From: Paenibacillus sp. DMB5
GTDB taxonomy: Bacteria; Bacillota; Bacilli; Paenibacillales; Paenibacillaceae
Length of the DNA: 64,000 nucleotides
Direction of reading: 5' to 3'
Assembly: GCF_001517085.1 (NCBI RefSeq)
Contig: NZ_LRAC01000128.1
Coordinates: forward strand, 1-64,000
The translations under genes were made by a program, and so were the position numbers. Position 1 is the stretch's first letter. The number at the start of each line of letters is the position of its first letter. Below the pieces are notes generated by a model. That model was not told the DNA's origin. It saw only the letters and a list, made by a program, of their open reading frames with translations, and made no database searches. Below are positions 34,287 through 41,288 of the stretch, in pieces.

Positions 34287-34870
34287 AATAAAACCTCTTT
34301 CATATGTATTTTGTTCTCAGTCTTACAATAGATACCATAAAATATGCCATAAGACAAACTATTCATGACAACCTTACTGATGCTTTTTTTGAATATATGC
34401 TCATGATAGATAATAACTCCAAATAAGGAGGTCTTCTTGCCGTTAAGTACCGCTATATTTTTGTAGATTTGCAACTCCAGCGTAGTGGTGCCTTAGGTTA
34501 CGAGAATCTTCGGATTCTTGGCATTAGTCAGATCCAGCTTGTACGTTGCACCCTTGGCGGCATAAGACAAGAAGATCAACTTGCTTTTGAAAAGTGGTAA
34601 GTTGAAAATCATAAAGAAACGGAAAACTCCGTCAAAAACAGGTTAAATCACATCAGAAAAGAGCCGACAGCCCTTTACGTGGATTTTTTTTTGCCACTTT
34701 CTCTGTTTATAAGTCTGTGGGGTGACTGCAGCTAGTGACCGTTGATAATAAAAGTCCAGGTGGAAGGAGGGCTCAATAGGCTGAGTTTTTCTCATATGTA
34801 AAGCCGACTGACCATCCGCAGGTAAAGCGTTCGGAAGTCCAGTCCGGCTGGCGTGCTTTTAATGGTCCGA
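34287..34870. other. Gene-poor stretch with decayed sequence
   Basis: About 580 bp more AT-rich than its surroundings. It holds a 40-codon remnant (34493-34612, minus) and an inverted repeat CCGACTG...CAGTCCGG near 34804-34848 that may end the small gene at 34871. No promoter or complete gene was recognised in the rest. Confidence 0.5.
34493..34612 (-). pseudogene. C-terminal fragment of an unidentified protein
   Basis: Thirty-nine codons ending in the well-formed KLIFLSYAAKGATYKLDLTN and then AKNPKILVT before a stop. There is no RBS before the ATG. It reads like the last strand-turn-strand part of a larger secreted protein whose remainder is gone. Confidence 0.3.
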
Positions 34871-35095
34871 TTAGCTATTCTGCTTATCCGCAGATCCGGA
34901 TTCCTGACGCTTGATTGCTTCCTCATCGCGCACTGAATTCAATTCATATTCGTTCTGGTGAAATTCCTTGAGCATATTACGGTAAATATGGGCCTCCTGA
35001 TGGTTCAGACCATCACGGTTTTCTTTCAAAACCCAATTTTCGACTGTCTTTTTAAGAAGTTCGCCTTTCCGCTCCAGCAGTTCCGTGTAACCCAA
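34871..35095 (-). CDS. Small hypothetical cytoplasmic protein
   Basis: 74 residues, highly charged and helical (LLERKGELLKKTVENWVLKE, AHIYRNMLKEFHQNEYELNS). No domain recognised. The TTG start has AAAGGATG 7 nt upstream, which makes expression credible. No partner gene nearby. Confidence 0.55.
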   Translation of the reverse strand: MGYTELLERKGELLKKTVENWVLKENRDGLNHQEAHIYRNMLKEFHQNEYELNSVRDEEAIKRQESGSADKQNS

Positions 35096-35115
35096 TGTAC
35101 TTCATCCTTTCAGAT

Positions 35116-35310
35116 TTAAGAGTGCAGACTCCCGATTGAGCCTGTATAGTTGGTGATCCGCATTTTTAACTTCACACCCGGCGTAATGTTTATCATTATA
35201 CAGGAAAGCCTGATTGTGCCCAATTTGTATGAGCCGTATTCATAGGGGGTGAGTGCAGCAGAGACAGGAACAGCAGACCTCAGCGGACCTCTCCTTACAA
35301 GTACGCCCAT
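35116..35310 (-). CDS. Small ORF, doubtful
   Basis: 64 codons with a CGGAG before the ATG. The second half (YEYGSYKLGTIRLSCIMINI, TPGVKLKMRITNYTG) looks protein-like; the first half does not. It could be a small secreted-type protein or the tail of a lost gene. It lies 20 bp upstream of, and in line with, the 74-residue gene. Confidence 0.35.
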   Translation of the reverse strand: MGVLVRRGPLRSAVPVSAALTPYEYGSYKLGTIRLSCIMINITPGVKLKMRITNYTGSIGSLHS

Positions 35311-35377
35311 ATGCTCCGGTATGCTGGCAGAAGCGTCTGCTGCTGCATAAATGTCTTATTCATCTTTTTTATATTAT

Positions 35378-35399
35378 TACCAAAGAATTTTGGTAGAAT
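35378..35399 (+). promoter_or_regulatory. Palindromic operator overlapping a -10 element
   Basis: TACCAAA-GAAT-TTTGGTA (35378-35395) is a perfect 7-4-7 inverted repeat that runs into a -10-like TAGAAT (35394-35399), about 45 bp before the serine hydrolase start. The regulator is unknown. Confidence 0.55.
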
Positions 35400-35442
35400 A
35401 GGGGGACTGCAGAAATTTACCAGATAACGAGGAGAGGTTTTA

Positions 35443-37347
35443 TTGTTAAGAAGAGGGATTATATTTGTATTCTCGGCCCTATTGCTATTGTCAGGAAGTA
35501 TGACAGTATTTGCATCTGAAAAAACAGGAGGGGGTGCTACACCTTCCGGAATTCCGCTGGCCGGACTGGAAGCTTTTGTAGATAATTATGTAAAAGAGTA
35601 CATAGGACAAAAGACCGTAGGTGCATCCATTGTTATGGTGAAGGATGGCCAGGTGGTTCTGTCCAAAGGTTACGGCTTCGCCGACGTGGAGCGGCAGATT
35701 CCGGTTTCACCGGATACGGTGATGGAGTGGGGCTCAATCAGCAAGCTTGCCGTTTGGACTTCAGTGATGCAGCTGGCTGAACGAGGGAAACTGGATCTGA
35801 ATCAGGATATCCGCAGCTATTTGCCGCCGAATTTCCTTACCAGGCTGAAATACGACGAGCCGATTACGATGCTCAACCTGATGAACCATAATGCCGGATT
35901 TGAAGAGTATATGTTCGATATGGCCTATCAGTCTCCTGAGGAAGTGCAGTCACTGGAAGCGGGACTGCAGCTTGCCCAGCCGGCACAGATTTTCAGACCC
36001 GGAGAGGCTGTGGCTTACTCGAACTACGGGAATTCACTGGCTGCCTACATTGTGGAGTTAATCAGCGGGGAGCCTTACGATGAATATGTACAACAGCATA
36101 TTTTTGATCCGCTGGGCATGAAGAATTCCATTGCGCATTCCGTTGTAGAAGACCGTCCAGAGCTGCTGGAGCATAAAGCTAAAGGATATCTCTTTGAAAA
36201 GGAAGGCTCCTTCAAGCCAGGATCATGGAATTATATGTCCATGTATCCTAACGGCGGCAATAACGGCACTGCAGAGGATCTGGCCAAGTTTGCAATGGCT
36301 TTCATGCCTGAAGACGGAGAACAATCGCCTTTGTTCAAGAAGCATGACACGCTGGATACAATGCTGTCCCAAAGCTATTCCCCGGCTGAGGGAATGCCTG
36401 GCATTGCCCATGGCTTCTGGGAGTATCCCGGTTTGCACCGGACGCTGGGACATGGCGGAAATACAATTGCTTTTGCTACCAATCTGCAGATTGTTCCCGA
36501 AGACCGGTTTGCCGTCGTCATCATGACCAATCAGGCCAGCGAATCCAATATTGTTCATGGTTTAACCAAAGCAATAGTGGGCACACGTGAGCAGCCGGTT
36601 GCTCTGGATCTCCCGGATACCTCAGAGGTGCAAGGCAAGTTCATGGCTGCACGCCGTCCGGGACATGGCTTTATGAATCTGTTCCCTTATCTTACGCTGC
36701 TGAAGCTTGAGCCGCAGGGAGAGGATCAGCTGCAGGCATCCCTTGCAGGCATGACTGCAAGCTATAAACAAGTGGAGCCGTACCTTTACCAGAAGGTGGG
36801 CGGAGATTCTGCACTTGATGTCTGGCCGATGCTGTATGCCAAGATGAGGGATGGCAAAGTGGAGGCAATCTCAGTATATACCTCTGACTATTTACCGCTT
36901 CCCGCAGGTAAAACCATGCCGATACTTATTGTAAATACTGTACTTGCAGTGCTGGCTGTCCTCTACTTTATCATTTCTCCGCTTGTATTAATGGTTCAGG
37001 CGGTCATGAACAAAGTTAGATCCAATACAAGCCCAGTGGCGCGTGCCGGCAGCCGCAGACTGGTGATTGGTCTTACCCTAACGGGTACGGGCATTGTGGC
37101 GAATAATATGATTTTGGCTGCAAGGATGCTTAGTAACAATGAGCGTGCGTACTCTGAAGTATACCCTCAGATTGTAGTGAACTATGGCCTGACAGGGGTG
37201 GCAGTGCTATTTGTCGCGTTACTCCTGTTATCCTGGAAAAATAAACGGCGGGCATTAACCGTTCGTGACAAGCGGATGGCTATACTGCCTATTGTAATGA
37301 TGGCTGTACTGGTGGGGCTGCTTATTTTCTGGCAATTTTACAGCTAA
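35443..37347 (+). CDS. Membrane-anchored serine hydrolase, class C beta-lactamase/PBP-like
   Basis: 634 residues. A signal sequence (about 1-25) precedes an external beta-lactamase-family domain (about 35-390) with the three active-site motifs: SISK in MEWGSISKLAVW, YSN in VAYSNYGNS and HGG in LGHGGNTIA. A second domain of about 100 residues and four C-terminal membrane helices follow. This layout is common in Bacillota peptidase or esterase-like proteins acting on wall or D-amino-acid substrates; real beta-lactamase activity is not implied. The TTG start has GGAGAGG upstream. Monocistronic. Confidence 0.87.
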   Translation: MLRRGIIFVFSALLLLSGSMTVFASEKTGGGATPSGIPLAGLEAFVDNYVKEYIGQKTVGASIVMVKDGQVVLSKGYGFADVERQIPVSPDTVMEWGSISKLAVWTSVMQLAERGKLDLNQDIRSYLPPNFLTRLKYDEPITMLNLMNHNAGFEEYMFDMAYQSPEEVQSLEAGLQLAQPAQIFRPGEAVAYSNYGNSLAAYIVELISGEPYDEYVQQHIFDPLGMKNSIAHSVVEDRPELLEHKAKGYLFEKEGSFKPGSWNYMSMYPNGGNNGTAEDLAKFAMAFMPEDGEQSPLFKKHDTLDTMLSQSYSPAEGMPGIAHGFWEYPGLHRTLGHGGNTIAFATNLQIVPEDRFAVVIMTNQASESNIVHGLTKAIVGTREQPVALDLPDTSEVQGKFMAARRPGHGFMNLFPYLTLLKLEPQGEDQLQASLAGMTASYKQVEPYLYQKVGGDSALDVWPMLYAKMRDGKVEAISVYTSDYLPLPAGKTMPILIVNTVLAVLAVLYFIISPLVLMVQAVMNKVRSNTSPVARAGSRRLVIGLTLTGTGIVANNMILAARMLSNNERAYSEVYPQIVVNYGLTGVAVLFVALLLLSWKNKRRALTVRDKRMAILPIVMMAVLVGLLIFWQFYS

Positions 37348-37365
37348 GCGAGTTTGTGGTAAAGC

Positions 37366-37403
37366 CAAACAAATAGCCTGCGCAGACGCAGGCTATTTGT
37401 TTT
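37366..37403 (+). terminator. Strong bidirectional terminator
   Basis: AAACAAATAGCCTGCG, short loop, CGCAGGCTATTTGTTTT. Confidence 0.92.
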
Positions 37404-37445
37404 GATTAGATTGGACGGTTGGGGCGGGCGCTTAATGTTAAACCG

Positions 37446-39506
37446 TCACTCCACCTTAAACTGCTTTAGCTCTTCCTCCAGCCTTTGGGAGACTTGGCTT
37501 AACTGTCTGGATAGTTCGGCAACCTGCTCAATGCTGCTTAATTGCTCCTGCGTATTGGCACTAACCTCCTGTGTAGAGGCGGAATTCTCCTCGGTGGTGG
37601 AAGAGATGACCTCGATTGCCTGTAAAATTTCATCCTTGTGCTTGTGGATAACAGAGGTGTTATTGCTGATCTGAATCATCCGTAGCTTTAACTCCTCTAA
37701 ATCCCTGTTCAGGTCAAAGAAAACCTGCTTGGCATTCTCTACAGAGCTGGCGTTTTCCTCGGCAATCTTCAAGGCATTGTTAGTGTGCTCTACTGAGATT
37801 ATTGTTTTTTCTTCGATTGCACTGACTTTTTTGTAGATTTCCTGAGTCGCTACTGCTGTTTGTTCAGCGAGCTTGCGTACTTCTCCGGCAACTACTGCAA
37901 ATCCCCGGCCATGTTCACCTGCACGTGCCGCCTCAATAGAAGCATTTAACGCCAACAGGTTGGTCTGGGCAGCAATTTGATTCACAGTGCCTACAATGCC
38001 CGTGATCTCATGACGGCTTGTATCAATGGCCTCTATAATAGATGACACCGCCTGAGTGGATTTGTGATTGTCTTCCGCTGATTTGGACAGCTGCTCTACC
38101 AGGGCAAGACCTGATTCACTCAGCTGTGCAGAAATTTGCGCCATATTTTCTACAGCCTGTGCGTCACTGGTAATTTCATTAATTTGATCTGACAGTGCAC
38201 CTGTTTTGTGCAGAATACTCTCTGATTCCTCTGACTGATAGTTTGTGGCGTTTGCAATCTCATTGATGGCCGTCGCCGTTTCGTTCATTGTTGTTGCTGT
38301 TTTGGAGGAGATAGCCTGCAGATTATGGGAAGATTGAGCCAACACCTGAGTAGTATTTGTGATTACTTGAATCATTCCCTGAATCCTCTGGACCATGCTG
38401 GAGATACCTTGGGCAATTTGCCCGATTTCGTTGCTAGAATTTTCTTTGAACTGAACCGTCAAATCCCCGTCCTCAATCCGTTTGATTGTGGAGAGCAGTC
38501 TTGGTATGGATCTAAGCAGGTAGCGGAGTGTGACATAACTGATCAGCACCAGCAAAAGGGCAGCTGCTGAAAAACCGGCAATCGTGCTCCGGGTAAAGGA
38601 TTTCAGTTCGCTGAGCGCTTCTTGCTGAGTAATGGTCAGGCCGACAGACCACCCTGTATCCTCACTGGTAGCATAACCGATATAACGGGCTTCCCCATTG
38701 TCGTTAATCAGCTCAACGCCGGTATCGCCATTAATCATTTTTGTGCCGATTAAGCCGAGGTCACCCGGAATCTCATTGATTTTTTCATTCAGGACTTTCT
38801 CTTTGTCGGGGTGATACAGCAGGTCGCCGGAACGGGTAGCGAGCATGGAATAACCGGTGCTGCCCAGAGAGTAGCTCTGCATGATCGCCGGGATGTCATC
38901 AAAAGCAATATCTGCGGCAATAAAGCCGATCAGCTGATTGCTGTCATTTTTAATCGGATAAAAGATGCCCATCAGCAAAGTGCCGGTGTTGACGTCAGCA
39001 TAGGGTTCAGAATAATACAGGCCGTCAGCTTCGCTGGCAGGCTTGAAATAGGGGCGTGAACGGATGTCGAAATCAGACTTGGAGGCGACACCGTCATTTT
39101 GCAGAAAATAACCCTTCCCGGATAATCCGGCTACCCAGGCATCGGCAAAGGAAGGCTCAGCCTTAACAATTTCCGCCAAGGTCGCTATTGTGTCAGCAGA
39201 ATGAGGAGATGTGGTTACCTGACCTGGTGTTGTGCTTTCAATATATCGCTTGAATAGATCATTCGTGGACATTTGTTTGACCAGTGAGCCCTTTTCTTTA
39301 AACATGGCATCAAATTGACTGACAATGCCCTGGGTTTTGGTCATAAGGATTGACTCCTGCTGGTTGACCAAAATGCTTTTGGTGTTCGAATAGAAGAAGG
39401 TACCCAGAATCGAAAAGACGACAACGATAATGACAAGCAGGACGAGGGACAAAGTGTTTGCAATACTCGAAGATCGGAATGGCCGTTTTTTGATTAGCTG
39501 TGACAT
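37446..39506 (-). CDS. Methyl-accepting chemotaxis protein with dCache sensor
   Basis: 686 residues. One membrane helix near 20-45, an external dCache_1-type sensor (about 50-310; note DAWVAGLSGKGYFLQND, FDIRSRPYFKPA, ADGLYYSEPYADVNTG), a second helix (about 315-335), a HAMP domain and the long cytoplasmic coiled coil. The signalling tip is QIAAQTNLLALNASIEAARAGE, followed by GRGFAVVAGEVRKLAEQT. The RSRPYF-type sensor core resembles amino-acid or carboxylate-binding receptors, but the ligand cannot be fixed. GGGGGA precedes the ATG. Single gene. Confidence 0.93.
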   Translation of the reverse strand: MSQLIKKRPFRSSSIANTLSLVLLVIIVVVFSILGTFFYSNTKSILVNQQESILMTKTQGIVSQFDAMFKEKGSLVKQMSTNDLFKRYIESTTPGQVTTSPHSADTIATLAEIVKAEPSFADAWVAGLSGKGYFLQNDGVASKSDFDIRSRPYFKPASEADGLYYSEPYADVNTGTLLMGIFYPIKNDSNQLIGFIAADIAFDDIPAIMQSYSLGSTGYSMLATRSGDLLYHPDKEKVLNEKINEIPGDLGLIGTKMINGDTGVELINDNGEARYIGYATSEDTGWSVGLTITQQEALSELKSFTRSTIAGFSAAALLLVLISYVTLRYLLRSIPRLLSTIKRIEDGDLTVQFKENSSNEIGQIAQGISSMVQRIQGMIQVITNTTQVLAQSSHNLQAISSKTATTMNETATAINEIANATNYQSEESESILHKTGALSDQINEITSDAQAVENMAQISAQLSESGLALVEQLSKSAEDNHKSTQAVSSIIEAIDTSRHEITGIVGTVNQIAAQTNLLALNASIEAARAGEHGRGFAVVAGEVRKLAEQTAVATQEIYKKVSAIEEKTIISVEHTNNALKIAEENASSVENAKQVFFDLNRDLEELKLRMIQISNNTSVIHKHKDEILQAIEVISSTTEENSASTQEVSANTQEQLSSIEQVAELSRQLSQVSQRLEEELKQFKVE

Positions 39507-39588
39507 AAGTCATCCCCCGAATGCATATTTGAGCAAAAGCTCTTGAATAATATGTCGGAATTTGGGCGAAATTCTTTTAGGTTTTATG

Positions 39589-39623
39589 AAAAAACCGGCT
39601 TGGAATGTCGCTCCAAACCGGTT
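39589..39623 (-). terminator. Terminator of the beta-propeller-like gene
   Basis: Minus strand AAACCGG-TTTGGA, loop, TCCAAG-CCGGTTTTTT. Confidence 0.85.
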
Positions 39624-39670
39624 TGCAAAAGTTATTAGGTTACCGAACGTGTAAATACTATCGTCCAGCA

Positions 39671-40957
39671 CTATTTTAAAATGTATTTTGTCAAAGTATT
39701 ACTGAACCAGTTGTCTGAAAGATAGAGCTCGCCTTTTCCCGCATAGATATATTGGTGTCCGGCGTGATAGTCGTTCCACAGTGTGGAGAGATGGTAGTTA
39801 ATCTGCAAATTCCCCGGATCAAGCACGTAAAAATCCTCTCTGGCTAGATCCCCCTCGAAAGTCTCTGGATCAATTACTGCCGGACGTTCCTGCCACTGGT
39901 ACTGCTTCTCTACAGTAATTTCGCCCGAAGGCGTTATGCGGGAATTCCAACCGGTATCACCAAGCTCGCCAATTTGCTGCTTGCCGAGAAGCTGGTTGTC
40001 TTTGCTGTACAGCCGGTACACGGCATTGTTGCTCTGGACCAGATAGTTATTGCCGGTAATGCCGATGACACGGTCTTTAGGGTTAAGTGTGCGTACCCAA
40101 TTCCTTTTGCCGTCCGCACCGAATCCGATTAGTTTGTAGTCAGTCTTGCTGTATAAGGAGACTAATACGGACCCGCCGCTGAAGGGCTGCACCCCCACAT
40201 TGACGCCAACCAATTCTTTAGGGGCTGTGTATTTGACGAAAGGCGTTTTAAGGGAATCCAGACTCCGGTAGACATTAACACTGGTCTGGTCAGAATTGTG
40301 CACAATATAGCCGTTCGGGAGTATCTCCAATGTACCTGTTGTTAATACACCTTTGGTTATTGCCAGTTTTCGGACCTGCTTCCCGTCACTGCTGAACTCC
40401 TCGAAATGGCGGATAGAGGTCTTGCTTGAATAGTTGTAGGTGGTGTAATACAGCAGAAGATTTCCGGTATCCAGCATAACCAGTTCGAACGTATTATTGA
40501 ACGTTTTGGTCCATTTCAGCTTGCCGTTCTCATTGACTGCGGAGAGGAGGACTTTTGTTCCGTTGTCGTTCCTTTTATAAAAATAACTGTTGCCATCCTT
40601 GCTGTAGTAAGGGTTCGATCCGCTGAAAATTTTGTCATTGGCAATATCAGAGTAGTCATAGACCCAGTTGGCAGTGCCCGTTTTGCGGTCTGCGGCTGCG
40701 TAGGTTAAGAGGGTGGACTTGGTTTGGGTTGATGAAACAGCCACTTTCTTGCGCAGCTGGAAAAACACACGGTTCTTGCTCTGTAAACTGTCGTAGGTGT
40801 TAAAAGTGGTGTAGCCCTCGGGCAGCTTGTAGCTCCATTCCGGCTCCGGCAGCTGCTGAGTTTTGTAAGCTGCGAAGGTTCTGCCCGGTGCCAGCAGCTG
40901 GGCGGCAAGCAAAATAGCCAGCATTGCTGTAAAACATTTGAATCGTCTTGTACTCAT
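39671..40957 (-). CDS. Secreted PQQ-/beta-propeller-like repeat protein
   Basis: 428 residues with a Sec signal peptide ending near GRTFA. The mature part consists of repeated beta strands with Trp-containing turns (GTANWVYDY, GKLKWTKTF, GKRNWVRTL), as in PQQ-binding-like beta-propellers. No catalytic motif is visible. The ATG at 40957 has AGGTATAGGAG upstream; the frame from 40990 would start before this. Its role is unknown, perhaps extracellular binding. Confidence 0.75.
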   Translation of the reverse strand: MSTRRFKCFTAMLAILLAAQLLAPGRTFAAYKTQQLPEPEWSYKLPEGYTTFNTYDSLQSKNRVFFQLRKKVAVSSTQTKSTLLTYAAADRKTGTANWVYDYSDIANDKIFSGSNPYYSKDGNSYFYKRNDNGTKVLLSAVNENGKLKWTKTFNNTFELVMLDTGNLLLYYTTYNYSSKTSIRHFEEFSSDGKQVRKLAITKGVLTTGTLEILPNGYIVHNSDQTSVNVYRSLDSLKTPFVKYTAPKELVGVNVGVQPFSGGSVLVSLYSKTDYKLIGFGADGKRNWVRTLNPKDRVIGITGNNYLVQSNNAVYRLYSKDNQLLGKQQIGELGDTGWNSRITPSGEITVEKQYQWQERPAVIDPETFEGDLAREDFYVLDPGNLQINYHLSTLWNDYHAGHQYIYAGKGELYLSDNWFSNTLTKYILK

Positions 40958-41228
40958 GCTCCTATACCTCGTTTTTCTATGTATTGGCATTACATTCCAG
41001 ACTCTTATTGTAATAGCACGTGCCAGGAATGGACAAGGAAGGGAATGTCAGAAATAGAGAGGGAGAAGCGGCTGGAAAGGGGAGGGGGATGAGTATCTTA
41101 ACGGCTTCATCCATATTGACTCCATTAATCATGTATAACGCGCTTCCCACAGGGACCTCGTTGGATTCACCGTTTATGGGAGCCATGAATTCTGTGGTGC
41201 TGCTCTGAACCTTAGCGGGATATAAACC
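40958..41228. other. Intergenic stretch without recognised gene
   Basis: About 270 bp between divergent genes. Open frames exist on both strands (for example 41020-41208 plus), but none has an RBS or a recognisable product. The right end runs into the iron-controlled promoter at 41229. Confidence 0.4.
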
Positions 41229-41257
41229 TTGTAATTGAGAATGTTTATCAATTATAC
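41229..41257 (+). promoter_or_regulatory. Promoter with Fur box in the spacer, AraC-type gene
   Basis: TTGTAA (41229-41234), 17-bp spacer, TTATAC (41252-41257). The spacer contains TGAGAATGTTTATCA (41236-41250), a 7-1-7 Fur box with one GAGAAT-variant half and one mismatch. Confidence 0.75.
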
Positions 41258-41288
41258 TTTGAGTAATAATAAACAACGGAGAATTATG

